From positions 877,001 to 941,000 of the forward strand of contig NZ_AP024485.1 of assembly GCF_020886695.1 (NCBI RefSeq): a stretch of DNA of 64,000 nt, read 5' to 3'. This document shows, one piece after another, positions 52,937-62,530 of this stretch (positions are counted from its first letter, which is position 1; every line of letters begins with the position of its first letter). The notes below the pieces were generated by a model that had not been told where the DNA came from, did not search any database, and saw only the letters and a program-made list of their open reading frames with translations. Source of the stretch: Pseudodesulfovibrio sediminis (GTDB lineage Bacteria > Desulfobacterota > Desulfovibrionia > Desulfovibrionales > Desulfovibrionaceae). Made by a program: the position numbers and the translations under genes.

Positions 52937-53839
52937 CTATTTTTTCTTCAGGGTAGTTGTCACGGTTTCGGGATTCTTCTTTTCCACGCGACAGCCTTCA
53001 GGCAGGGTAACATCATAATCCAAATTGAATTCACCTGCGGCCATTTCGCTACCGAAAATCAGAGTAGCGGCAATTTCCTTGCGATACTCATTGTCTCGGA
53101 ACAGGAAAATCGGACCTTCCACCAACAAGCGTACATATTTCTGGGACACAGTGGCCTTATATCCTCTCGGCGCATGTATCTCCAGGGGGACCTTGACCCA
53201 TATCTGATGCAGTTTCGGTCCAAAAAAAGCTTCCACACGCACTTGGCCGGGGGACGCTTCGATCTCCTCAGGCAGTTCCAGACCGACATCTTCGGCCCAG
53301 GAAGCTGGAACGGCTTCCAAAAAATCTTCCGACATGACCACGCGGGTTTTGGTTATCTTGCGCAATAAAGTCTCCGGCCCGCGAATAACCACCAAATCCG
53401 GTGCCGCCGCGATTTCACGCAGCTCATAATCCGGATTCATGTCGCCTGACCAGACAGCTTCCACCGCAATCTTCTTGGATATGCGCCGGTCAACCGTCAA
53501 CTTCAGGCGATTGGGCTTAACCTCGATGATTTCATAAGTTGATGATAGCGGGATGCGGGAGGTATCGATCTCCACAATCCGCTCACCTATCTTGAGATGA
53601 CTGACATCCAATTTGTAGACCAGGTTCTGCGAGGAAAGATTGCCAACCAACCCCTTGGGACCGCGCAAGCGAACCTGAATCTTGTCCACCAGCCCATCGC
53701 CGATAATCAGTCCTTCAGGCGGATTGGTCATGACAACCGGCATGTCCACCCAGGTCTCCACAACTTCTCGCCCTGTCACGAGGAACCAAGTGAATACAGC
53801 CAGCGCAATCGACAGAATTATGGTTTGCCACTTTTTCAT
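52937..53839 (-). CDS. YbbR-domain (CdaR-like) protein
   Basis: 300 residues: N-terminal membrane anchor (TIILSIALAVFTWFLVTGRE) then repeated YbbR domains. CdaR in Gram-positives regulates the diadenylate cyclase CdaA. Start ATG 53839, just after the cdaA stop (two bases between); the earlier ATG at 53857 is inside cdaA. Confidence 0.87.
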   Translation of the reverse strand: MKKWQTIILSIALAVFTWFLVTGREVVETWVDMPVVMTNPPEGLIIGDGLVDKIQVRLRGPKGLVGNLSSQNLVYKLDVSHLKIGERIVEIDTSRIPLSSTYEIIEVKPNRLKLTVDRRISKKIAVEAVWSGDMNPDYELREIAAAPDLVVIRGPETLLRKITKTRVVMSEDFLEAVPASWAEDVGLELPEEIEASPGQVRVEAFFGPKLHQIWVKVPLEIHAPRGYKATVSQKYVRLLVEGPIFLFRDNEYRKEIAATLIFGSEMAAGEFNLDYDVTLPEGCRVEKKNPETVTTTLKKK

Positions 53840-53840
53840 A

Positions 53841-54590
53841 TTACCGTCCCAAAGCATTCTTGAGTACGCGGATCAGACGGACTTCATCCAGACTGGTGGT
53901 CAGCCTGCCGTTCATGGCGACTGAAACTTCGCCCCGCTCTTCGGAGACGACAATGGTGATGGCATCGGATCCCTCGGAGATACCCAATGCCGCCCTGTGC
54001 CGAGTGCCGTACATGGGTTGTCCTCTGAGTTTGTTGGACAGCGGCAGGATGCAGGCAGCCGCCACAATGCGATCACGGCGGATGATAACAGCCCCGTCAT
54101 GCAGGGGGGTATCGGTCACGAAAATTGTTTCGATGAGTTCGGTGTTGACCTTTGCGTCCAGCTCGATGCCACGTTCAACGATGTCGCCAAGCGGCATGTT
54201 CTTCTCTATGACGAGTATGGCACCGGTCAACGTTTCCGACATGGTCATGACAGCCCGGGTCAACTGCTCAAGGGTGTCGTCCCGTACCTGGGATTTGGTC
54301 CAGAATTTTTTGGTGCCAACCGATGCCAATGCTTTTCGAATATCGGTCTTGAACAGAATGACAATCACCAGAAATATGGACGTCAGGAACTCGCCCAGCA
54401 AAGCGTTCAGGGTGTAGAGGTTGAACTTCTCCGCCACATAATAGACCACAAGCAACACCACGAGACCGTAAAGAACAGCCGCTGCGCGGGTGCCACGAAC
54501 CAGGATAATGAGATTGTAATAGATGAAGGCCACGAGCCCGATATCGAGCAAGACCCTCCAGGTGACCTGTATACCGAAAAGTTCAAACAT
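53841..54590 (-). CDS. cdaA: Diadenylate cyclase CdaA (c-di-AMP synthase)
   Basis: 249 residues: three N-terminal membrane helices, then DAC domain with DGAVIIRRDRI and GTRHRAALGISE, the DGA and RHR signatures for ATP binding and cyclase activity. c-di-AMP controls osmolyte/K+ and cell wall. Followed by ybbR and glmM, the standard cda-glm neighbourhood. Confidence 0.93.
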   Translation of the reverse strand: MFELFGIQVTWRVLLDIGLVAFIYYNLIILVRGTRAAAVLYGLVVLLVVYYVAEKFNLYTLNALLGEFLTSIFLVIVILFKTDIRKALASVGTKKFWTKSQVRDDTLEQLTRAVMTMSETLTGAILVIEKNMPLGDIVERGIELDAKVNTELIETIFVTDTPLHDGAVIIRRDRIVAAACILPLSNKLRGQPMYGTRHRAALGISEGSDAITIVVSEERGEVSVAMNGRLTTSLDEVRLIRVLKNALGR

Positions 54591-54598
54591 ATCTATGC

Positions 54599-55438
54599 CT
54601 ACGCTAAATTGCGAGCTATGGTCAATGTTTGCATGGATAGCGCAACTTCATGCACACGATGAATGGGGACACCCTTGGCTGCCATGAGCGCGGTAGCTGC
54701 CTGGGTAGCATTTTGCCTTTCTCCCACCTCAAGTCCGAGAAGCCCCTGCCAGAGCGACTTGTTGGACAACCCCATATAGACAAGGGCACCAAGGTCAAAA
54801 AATCGGTCTATTTCTTTTAAAATTATCAGATTATGTTCCAGGGTCTTGCCGAACCCAATGCCTGGATCAAGTACAATCCTGTCCAGAGGAAGGCCTGCTT
54901 TGTCAAGCAGTTCAATCTTATCCTCAAAGAACCGCTTGATCTCATCGACCACATCCGCATACCTGGGCGCATCCTGCATGTCCTCTGGTTTTCCAAGAGA
55001 GTGCATGAGCACGTAACCGGGCTTGTATTGACTGATGACGTCCAGCAGTTCGGGCTCGAAACTGAACGCAGAGACATCGTTGAGAATATCCGCGCCAGCA
55101 TCCAGAGCCTGGGCTGCGACCTTGGCCTTGGAGGTGTCAACGGATATAACGGCAGCGGTCTCGGCTTCGGCCAACGCCTTGATGACCGGCACCACCCTGT
55201 CCAGTTCCTGAGCCTCGCTCACCGGGGCGGCGTAGGGCCTTGTGGACTCACCCCCGACATCAAGGATCGCCGCCCCTTGTTCAGCCAGCTCCAGGCCATG
55301 GGCGACAGCGGTGCTCATGTCAGGGTGCGCCCCGCCATCATAGAAGGAATCCGGGGTAACATTCACCACTCCGGCAATGAAAAAGGGAGCAGGCCCTAAG
55401 ACCTTGCCCCCTTTCAATATCCATTTTACGTCGTTCAT
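54599..55438 (-). CDS. folP: Dihydropteroate synthase FolP
   Basis: 279 residues. Family motifs AGVVNVTPDSFYDGGAH, LDVGGESTRPYAAPVS, ISVDTSKAKVAAQALDAGAD and LDPGIGFGKTLEHNL. Makes dihydropteroate in folate synthesis; placed between ftsH and cdaA as in other bacteria. Confidence 0.95.
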   Translation of the reverse strand: MNDVKWILKGGKVLGPAPFFIAGVVNVTPDSFYDGGAHPDMSTAVAHGLELAEQGAAILDVGGESTRPYAAPVSEAQELDRVVPVIKALAEAETAAVISVDTSKAKVAAQALDAGADILNDVSAFSFEPELLDVISQYKPGYVLMHSLGKPEDMQDAPRYADVVDEIKRFFEDKIELLDKAGLPLDRIVLDPGIGFGKTLEHNLIILKEIDRFFDLGALVYMGLSNKSLWQGLLGLEVGERQNATQAATALMAAKGVPIHRVHEVALSMQTLTIARNLA

Positions 55439-55455
55439 CGTGTTTACAACGTCAC

Positions 55456-57465
55456 TTACTGAATCTTGTCTTCTCCGCCGTCCCCGTCATTATCGGAGTC
55501 GTCGTCTTCGAGGATAAAATCATCCTCTTTGCCATCGGATTCGCTTTTGGGCTTGTATCCGGGGCCGGAGCCATCAACAGCTTTGCCATCGGCAGTGTAT
55601 CCTTTGGGCGCCCCACCAGAGGTGTTGCCCGTAGACCCGCCGTTTCCATTTTCCATGGGCGGCAATTCCTTGCCTTCCATGAGCAGATCAATATCAGCGC
55701 CGGTGATGGTTTCACGGTCGAGCAACGCCAGGGCAATGGCCGCCAAAGCCTCCATGTTGTCTTTGAGCAACGCAGTGGCCTTCTGATACGCATCATCCAC
55801 GAATCGACGAACTTCGTTGTCGATGAGTTTGGCAGTCTCTTCGCCATAGCTCTTGTCGTGAATGAGTTCCTTGCCCAAAAAGACCTGTTCCTGGTTGTCA
55901 CCAAAACTCATGGGACCGAGCTTTTCAGACATACCCCACATGCAGACCATGTTGTGCGCGGTCTTGGTGGCGCGCTCGATATCGTTGCTCGCCCCTGTGG
56001 TCAACTGATCCAGAACCAATTCTTCAGCCACACGGCCCCCCATGAGGACAGCCATGTTGTTGAGGAGGAACTGCTTGGAATAATTGTGCCTGTCTTCACC
56101 GGGAAGCTGCATGGTCACACCCAGAGCGCGACCGCGCGGAATGATGGAGACCTTGTGCACGGGGTCGGTACCGGGCAACAGCTTGGCGACCAGAGCATGA
56201 CCGGCCTCATGGTAGGCCGTCGTTTTCTTTTCATCATCGGAAAGGATCATGGAACGACGTTCACGACCGCCCATCATGACCTTGTCCTTGGCCTCTTCGA
56301 AGTCGGACATGTCCACATGGTCCTTGCCAAGCTTGGCAGCGGCCAGAGCAGCCTCGTTCACGAGGTTCTCCAGATCGGCTCCCGAAAATCCGGGAGTACC
56401 GCGGGCAATGACTTCCAGATCGACTTCGGGAGACAGCGGCGTTTTGCGGGAGTGCACCTTGAGAATGCGCTCACGACCACGCAGATCAGGATTCGGAACC
56501 ACGACCTGACGGTCAAAACGACCGGGCCTGAGCAGCGCCGGATCGAGAACGTCAGGACGGTTGGTGGCCGCAACAAGGATAACACCTTCGTTGGACTCGA
56601 AGCCATCCATCTCGACCAGCAACTGGTTCAACGTCTGTTCGCGCTCGTCATGCCCGCCGCCGAGGCCAGCACCACGTTGACGACCGACGGCGTCGATTTC
56701 ATCAATAAAAATAAGACAGGGAGCGTTTTTCTTACCCTGGGCAAAAAGATCGCGCACACGGGAAGCGCCAACACCGACGAACATCTCCACGAAATCCGAA
56801 CCGGAAATGGAGAAGAACGGGACATTGGCTTCACCGGCCACGGCGCGTGCCAGCAGGGTTTTACCGGTTCCGGGACCACCCACCAGCAGAACACCCTTGG
56901 GGATGCGCCCACCCAGACGGGTGAACTTGCGGGGTTCCCGCAGGAAATCAACGACCTCGGAAAGCTCTTCCTTAGCTTCGTCGACACCGGCCACATCTTC
57001 AAACGTGACCTTGGCGGTTTCTTCGCTTATGAGCCGTGCCTTTGAACGGCCAAAGCTCATGGCTCCGCGTCCACCGCTGCCTCCGCCCTGCATCTGACGC
57101 ATGAAGAATATCCAGACGCCGATGAGCAGAAGCATGGGGAACCAGGAGAGGAGCATGGTCAGATACCAGGGGGATTCCTCGGGCGGCTCCGCATTGACCT
57201 GCACCCCCTTCTGAATGAGGGTATCGATCATCTTCGGATCATCCGGGGCATACGTCTGGAACGATTCACCGGAACTCTTCACACCGGAGATTTTCGGCCC
57301 CTGTATTTTGACTTCCGCGACGTCTCCTCGATCCACCATGGACAGGAACTCGCTATAGGAAGGCATGTCCTTGGGAACCGGAGGCTGGTTAAAAAGGTTG
57401 AACAGGACGACCATCAAGACGAAGATGATTGCCCAGATAACAAGATTTTTCATATGGTTGTTCAA
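55456..57465 (-). CDS. ftsH: ATP-dependent membrane protease FtsH
   Basis: 669 residues, membrane-anchored AAA+ zinc protease. Membrane segments at ~8-25 and 100-121, Walker A GGPGTGKT 196-203, [22 protein letters not shown], zinc HEAGH 419-423. The C-terminal ~60 residues are a Gly/Ser/Asp-rich tail. A TTG start (57465) has GGAGG 8 bases upstream; ATG 57453 is the alternative. Confidence 0.95.
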   Translation of the reverse strand: MNNHMKNLVIWAIIFVLMVVLFNLFNQPPVPKDMPSYSEFLSMVDRGDVAEVKIQGPKISGVKSSGESFQTYAPDDPKMIDTLIQKGVQVNAEPPEESPWYLTMLLSWFPMLLLIGVWIFFMRQMQGGGSGGRGAMSFGRSKARLISEETAKVTFEDVAGVDEAKEELSEVVDFLREPRKFTRLGGRIPKGVLLVGGPGTGKTLLARAVAGEANVPFFSISGSDFVEMFVGVGASRVRDLFAQGKKNAPCLIFIDEIDAVGRQRGAGLGGGHDEREQTLNQLLVEMDGFESNEGVILVAATNRPDVLDPALLRPGRFDRQVVVPNPDLRGRERILKVHSRKTPLSPEVDLEVIARGTPGFSGADLENLVNEAALAAAKLGKDHVDMSDFEEAKDKVMMGGRERRSMILSDDEKKTTAYHEAGHALVAKLLPGTDPVHKVSIIPRGRALGVTMQLPGEDRHNYSKQFLLNNMAVLMGGRVAEELVLDQLTTGASNDIERATKTAHNMVCMWGMSEKLGPMSFGDNQEQVFLGKELIHDKSYGEETAKLIDNEVRRFVDDAYQKATALLKDNMEALAAIALALLDRETITGADIDLLMEGKELPPMENGNGGSTGNTSGGAPKGYTADGKAVDGSGPGYKPKSESDGKEDDFILEDDDSDNDGDGGEDKIQ

Positions 57466-57610
57466 AGGAGAGTCCTCCGTAATATCGTATACAATGTCCC
57501 GAACTCGGGCACCAAATCGCTTTCAATGTGATATCAGGTTCTAAAGTAATGCAGCCTCATGAAAAATCAAGTGATTCAAACAAAAAATAAATCTTTCGCA
57601 AAGAATTGCA

Positions 57611-58996
57611 CTAAACGGCAGCAAGCCACTCCTTCAACCGAACAATCTGCACATTCACGGAATCGGGGCCTGTCCCGCCCGGAGATGTGCGCCGCTCAAT
57701 GGCAGCGGTGTAATCCAGAACGTCGAAAACATCCTCTTCGATGTCCTCGGAAAATTGCTTGAATTCAGCAATATCCATGTCTTCCAAGCCGATGCCCTTG
57801 GCTTCGGCGTGGGCCACGGCTGCACCGGTTATGTGGTGCGCTTCACGGAACGGCATGCCCTTGGCTGCCAGATAATCTGCCAACTCGGTAGCGTTCAGGA
57901 AGCCCTTCTTCACGGTAGCGGCCATCTTCTCCGGCACATATTCGATCTGCCTGAGCATATCGGCCATGATGCCGAGGGAAGCGGACACGGTCTTGTCTGC
58001 ATCAAAGAACGGTTCTTTATCTTCCTGCATATCCCGATTGTACGTCATGGGTAAACCCTTGATGAGCACAAGGAGGCTCATGAGGGAACCAACCACGCGC
58101 CCGGTCTTGCCGCGCATAAGTTCGCAGGCGTCAGGGTTCTTTTTCTGGGGCATGATGGAAGAACCGGTCGCATACTGGTCCGGCAACTTCACATACCCAA
58201 AATTCGGATTGGCCCAGATGATGATCTCTTCGCAGATACGGGAAAGGTGCGCCATGACCAAGGAACCGGCGAACACGGACTCAAGGACGAAATCCCGATC
58301 GGAGACAGCGTCCATGGAGTTGGCAAAAATGGCCTCGTAACCAAGATCGTCAGCAACGGCCTGCGGATTCACCGGATGGGTGGTCCCTGCCAGAGCGGCC
58401 GCACCAAGCGGCATGACGCGTACACGCTTCAAGGCGTCGGTTACCCGTTCGTGATCCCGCTTGAACATCTGCGCGTACGCCAACAGATGATGCGCGAGGC
58501 TGACAGGCTGGGCAGGCTGGAAATGGGTGCAACCGGGAAGCATGGTACCCCGATGCTCCTCTGCACGAGCGACAAGCACGTCAATAAGAGCCGTAAGGGA
58601 CGCCTGCCAAGCGACCAAGCGAGTGCCCACATGCAGTCGAAAATCCAGTGCGACCTGATCGTTACGGGAACGCGCAGTGTGCAGTTTGCCGCCAAGGGGG
58701 CCGATAATCTCGGTGAGTCGGGACTCGATGTTCATGTGAACATCTTCCATCTCGGTCTTCCAGGTAAAATCACCGGCTTCGATTTCTGCCTTGACCGTTT
58801 CGAGTCCATCACAAATGGTCGTGGCCTCGCCTTCGGTCAGAAACCCCTGCTTGGCCAACACGCGGGCGTGCGCCTGCGAGCCGCGAATGTCCTCGGCATA
58901 GAGCTGCCAGTCAAACGACACGGATTCGGAATATGCTTCCATGGAAGCGGCGGTTCCTTGTGCGAACCGCCCGCCCCACATTTTTTTTTCTGCCAT
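57611..58996 (-). CDS. argH: Argininosuccinate lyase ArgH
   Basis: 461 residues. Fumarase-family signature [19 protein letters not shown] and [18 protein letters not shown]. Final step of arginine synthesis; three bases after argG, in the argF-argG-argH transcript. Confidence 0.97.
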   Translation of the reverse strand: MAEKKMWGGRFAQGTAASMEAYSESVSFDWQLYAEDIRGSQAHARVLAKQGFLTEGEATTICDGLETVKAEIEAGDFTWKTEMEDVHMNIESRLTEIIGPLGGKLHTARSRNDQVALDFRLHVGTRLVAWQASLTALIDVLVARAEEHRGTMLPGCTHFQPAQPVSLAHHLLAYAQMFKRDHERVTDALKRVRVMPLGAAALAGTTHPVNPQAVADDLGYEAIFANSMDAVSDRDFVLESVFAGSLVMAHLSRICEEIIIWANPNFGYVKLPDQYATGSSIMPQKKNPDACELMRGKTGRVVGSLMSLLVLIKGLPMTYNRDMQEDKEPFFDADKTVSASLGIMADMLRQIEYVPEKMAATVKKGFLNATELADYLAAKGMPFREAHHITGAAVAHAEAKGIGLEDMDIAEFKQFSEDIEEDVFDVLDYTAAIERRTSPGGTGPDSVNVQIVRLKEWLAAV

Positions 58997-58999
58997 AAT

Positions 59000-60232
59000 C
59001 TACTCGCAGGAATCTTCAGATTCTTTTCCGCCCCATTTGGACTGCTGCATGCGACCCTTGAGCCTGAGGCCAACCAGTTTGATGAAGCCCTCAGCGTCAG
59101 CCTGATCGTAGACGTAATCTTCCTCAAATGTAGCCAACTCAGGATTGTACAGAGAGAACGGAGACTTACGTCCCAGAGGTACACAATTACCCTTGTAGAG
59201 CTTAACACGCACGGTACCGGTCACTTTTTCCTGAGATTTGTCGATCATGGCCTGCAACGCTTCGCGCTCGGGAGAGAACCAGTATCCGTAGTACACCATT
59301 TCGGCGTATTTCGGAATAAGGCCGTCCCTGAGGTGCATCATCTCACGATCCATGCACAGCCCTTCCAGATCACGGTGGGCAGCGGCCAGGATGGTACCGC
59401 CCGGAGTTTCGTACACGCCACGGGACTTCATGCCCACGAAACGGTTCTCGACCATGTCGATGCGGCCGATGCCATGTTTGCCACCAAGCTCGTTGAGCTT
59501 GGCAAGCAGGGCTGCCGGAGAATACTTCACGCTGTTGATGGCGATGGGATCACCGGCTTCGAAATCAATGGTGATCTCTTCAGGCTCATCCGGACACATC
59601 TCGGGCGGCGTGATATTGCGATAGCAGTCTGGGCCGGGTGCATTCCACGGATCTTCCAGCTCACCACCTTCAAAAGAGGTGTGCAGCAGGTTGGCGTCAA
59701 TGGACCACGGTTTTTTACGGGAAACCGGGATGGGAATCTCATTTTCCTTGGCGAAATTGATAAGATCGGTCCTGGACTTCAGCTCCCATTCGCGCCAGGG
59801 GGCAATGGTTTTGAGTCGCGGATTGAGGGCCATGGTGGCCAGCTCGAAACGAACCTGATCGTTGCCCTTGCCGGTGGCGCCATGCGACACGGCCTGAGCA
59901 CCTTCCATCTCGGCGATTTCAACCATCCTCTTGGAGATCAGAGGACGGGCAATGGCTGTGCCGAGCAGGTAACGACCTTCATACAGTGCGTTGGCCCGAA
60001 ACATGGGGAAGACGTAATCACGCACGAATTCCTCGCGCATGTCTTCGACATAGGCCTTGACGGCACCGGTAGCCAACGCCTTCTCCTCAATGCCGTCCAT
60101 TTCTTCACCCTGACCAAGATCAGCGGTCATGCAGACGACTTCACAATTGTAGTTATTCTTGATCCACTTGAGGATGATGGAAGTGTCCAACCCACCGGAA
60201 TAGGCGAGTACGACTTTATCTATTTTATTCAT
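59000..60232 (-). CDS. argG: Argininosuccinate synthase ArgG
   Basis: 410 residues. ATP-pyrophosphatase loop SGGLDTS at 12-18, [16 protein letters not shown] and substrate region further on. It condenses citrulline and aspartate. Start ATG after GAAGGA. Confidence 0.97.
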   Translation of the reverse strand: MNKIDKVVLAYSGGLDTSIILKWIKNNYNCEVVCMTADLGQGEEMDGIEEKALATGAVKAYVEDMREEFVRDYVFPMFRANALYEGRYLLGTAIARPLISKRMVEIAEMEGAQAVSHGATGKGNDQVRFELATMALNPRLKTIAPWREWELKSRTDLINFAKENEIPIPVSRKKPWSIDANLLHTSFEGGELEDPWNAPGPDCYRNITPPEMCPDEPEEITIDFEAGDPIAINSVKYSPAALLAKLNELGGKHGIGRIDMVENRFVGMKSRGVYETPGGTILAAAHRDLEGLCMDREMMHLRDGLIPKYAEMVYYGYWFSPEREALQAMIDKSQEKVTGTVRVKLYKGNCVPLGRKSPFSLYNPELATFEEDYVYDQADAEGFIKLVGLRLKGRMQQSKWGGKESEDSCE

Positions 60233-60259
60233 TGTATATTCCTTCGTATAAAAACGTAA

Positions 60260-61159
60260 TTATGTATAAATCCATTCAAGAATGGCTTTTTGCATATGCA
60301 GTCTGTTTTCAGCCTGATCCCAGACAATGGAAGCCGGGGATTCGAACACGGCCTCGGACACTTCCTCGCCGCGATGGGCTGGCAGGCAGTGCATGAATTT
60401 GGCGTCAGCAGCGGCTTTGGCCATGAGCGCGCCGTTCACTTCATATCCGGCAAACGCCTTTTCGCGTTTTTTCTGCTCTTCTTCCTGGCCCATGGAGGCC
60501 CACACATCGGTGTGGACATAATCGGCACCGGAAACAGCCTCGGAGGGATCATCGCTCAAGGAGATAACCGCACCCAGACCTCGCGCCTTGGCCAGGATCT
60601 CCTCATCAGGCTCGTATCCATTTGGACAGGCCAAAGAGAGCTGGTAGCCAAAGGTAACAGCGCCGTTGATGAAAGAGTGCGCCATGTTGTTGCCGTCACC
60701 GACCCAGGCCACTTTTATGTCTTCCAGCTTGGGCGTGCGCTCGTACATGGTCAGCATATCGGCCATGATCTGGCAGGGATGGTACTCATCGGTCAGAGCA
60801 TTAACCACGGGAATGTCACCGTATTCGACCAGGGTTTCGAGATTCTCCTGGCCGAAGGTTCGCACTATGAGACCATCCGCGTATCGGGAAAGAACCCGAG
60901 CGGCATCCTTGAGCGGCTCGCTGCGGCCCAGTTGAGAATCCTTGGAGGCGATGAAAACAGGATCACCGCCGAGGTGACGGACACCCACCTCAAAGGACAC
61001 GCGGGTCCTGGTGGAAGCCTTGTCGAAAATCATGAGCAAAGTCTTGCCGGCAAGCAGATCAGTCCGGACATTGTCGTCCTTCATCTCCTTGGCCCGCAAA
61101 AGGACCTGTTTCGCCTCATCCTTGGGGATATCCAAAATGGTCAAAAAGTGTTTGGGCAT
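60260..61159 (-). CDS. argF: Ornithine carbamoyltransferase ArgF
   Basis: 299 residues. Carbamoyl-P loop STRTR at 49-53 and HCLPAHRGEEVSEAVFE motif. It makes citrulline; first in argFGH. ATG 61159 matches the family; the in-frame ATG at 61198 adds a non-family prefix. Confidence 0.96.
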   Translation of the reverse strand: MPKHFLTILDIPKDEAKQVLLRAKEMKDDNVRTDLLAGKTLLMIFDKASTRTRVSFEVGVRHLGGDPVFIASKDSQLGRSEPLKDAARVLSRYADGLIVRTFGQENLETLVEYGDIPVVNALTDEYHPCQIMADMLTMYERTPKLEDIKVAWVGDGNNMAHSFINGAVTFGYQLSLACPNGYEPDEEILAKARGLGAVISLSDDPSEAVSGADYVHTDVWASMGQEEEQKKREKAFAGYEVNGALMAKAAADAKFMHCLPAHRGEEVSEAVFESPASIVWDQAENRLHMQKAILEWIYT

Positions 61160-61296
61160 CGTGTGTTTACTCCATATCGATTGCCAAAATGAAAACAAAG
61201 AGATGGAGTTTGGCCCATATTAATATGAATGTAAAGCGATTTAGAATGCGAAAAAACGCCCCATTCGCCTGCGGCACAGTGGGAATCAGCCCGCAT

Positions 61297-62457
61297 TTAT
61301 GGATCGATTTGCTCCAGGTAGAGCCGTCCTCCGAATTTGAGGCGATTGATGACCAGAGACTTGATAGGATCACCATTATCATCGAAACGGATGGTACCGG
61401 TCACCCCCATGAATCCCGACGTAGTCGCCAGGCCGTCACGAATAGCCGCCGGAGTGGTGCCTTCGGCCCGCTCAATCGCATCCTTGATCAACATGACACT
61501 GTCGTAAGCCAATGCAATAGTATCCTGCGACACCGTACCGACTTCAGCCTCATACCTGCGGACAAAATCCTTTGACTGCTTCGAGTTGACCCAGCGGCTC
61601 CAATGCCCAGAATAGTACACGTCTTCAGCCTTGTCGCCGATGTATTCAAACAACTTGATCCCGATACCATCACCGCTGATGCGCGCGCTCCTGATGCCAT
61701 ATCGCGCAGCCGCCCCAAAGAAAGCGGCGACATCCGCATAGCCTCCGGGAACGAAAAGGACATCAGGCGCGTGTTCGGAGACCGCCTGCAGCATGTCATC
61801 GACCCTGTAATCATCCTGGGTATACTCGCCCTTCCAGACAATCCGGCCTCCGCCGGCCTCAAAAGCCTTGGTAAAGGTCTCAGCCAACCCCGTACTATAG
61901 GTTCGACTGGTGTCCTCCAGCACAACGGCGGTCACACTGTTCAAGCGCGTCAAGGCAAAATGGGCCAACCCCTGCCCCTGAAACGAATCGGTAAAACAGG
62001 CACGAAAGATATAATTACCCACCTGGGTAACTGCCGGATTGGTAGAGGAATGGGAAACCATGGGCACTCCGGCTTTCTGCAGAACCCTGGCCATGGCCAG
62101 GGAGTGAGAGCTCCAGTTGCAGCCCACTACGGCAACGGCTCCGTCGGCCAGGGCCTGACGAGCCGCCCCCGCACTTCCTTCAGCAGTGCTGAGGTTGTCA
62201 TATTCGAGAAGTTCAACAGGACGACCGAGGATGCCCCCCTCGTCGTTTATGGTCTTCACGGCGAACCGTGCACCGGAAAAGGAAATCTTGTTCGAGGTAC
62301 CGGCTTTGCCTGTCTTGCCGGTGATCATGCCTATCTTGATGGATTGGGCAGCCAGAGTCGGAGCCGCCATGAACGCAACCAGACAAAAGGCCATAAACAA
62401 CATCAACCCGGCTGGTACCAGTGTTTCACTCGCGGTCCGTATGGAAAGTACTCTCAT
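61297..62457 (-). CDS. Orphan branched-chain-amino-acid-type (LivJ-like) binding protein
   Basis: 386 residues: a long signal peptide (to ~40, TLA-AQSIK), then periplasmic-binding-protein type I fold (IKIGMITGKTGKAGTSNKIS; GCNWSSHSLAMARVLQKAGV; VPMVSHSSTNPAVTQVG). No permease or ATPase genes adjacent, so it may deliver ligand to the membrane sensor 73 bases upstream, or to a transporter elsewhere. ATG 62457 has AGGAG 12 bases away; the start is uncertain. Confidence 0.82.
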   Translation of the reverse strand: MRVLSIRTASETLVPAGLMLFMAFCLVAFMAAPTLAAQSIKIGMITGKTGKAGTSNKISFSGARFAVKTINDEGGILGRPVELLEYDNLSTAEGSAGAARQALADGAVAVVGCNWSSHSLAMARVLQKAGVPMVSHSSTNPAVTQVGNYIFRACFTDSFQGQGLAHFALTRLNSVTAVVLEDTSRTYSTGLAETFTKAFEAGGGRIVWKGEYTQDDYRVDDMLQAVSEHAPDVLFVPGGYADVAAFFGAAARYGIRSARISGDGIGIKLFEYIGDKAEDVYYSGHWSRWVNSKQSKDFVRRYEAEVGTVSQDTIALAYDSVMLIKDAIERAEGTTPAAIRDGLATTSGFMGVTGTIRFDDNGDPIKSLVINRLKFGGRLYLEQIDP

Positions 62458-62530
62458 TCTGATCAAGCGCTCCTTCTCACAGAGAACAACCCTATACAAA
62501 CCAGAGTGTGTTTGCATAGAAGATCAATAC

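Noticed and set aside
57466-57610. Possible terminator between argH and ftsH
   Set aside because: Only a five-pair CCCGA/TCGGG hairpin without a T run.
61199-61296. Possible terminator after the LivJ-like gene
   Set aside because: T run exists but no convincing GC-rich stem pairs with it.
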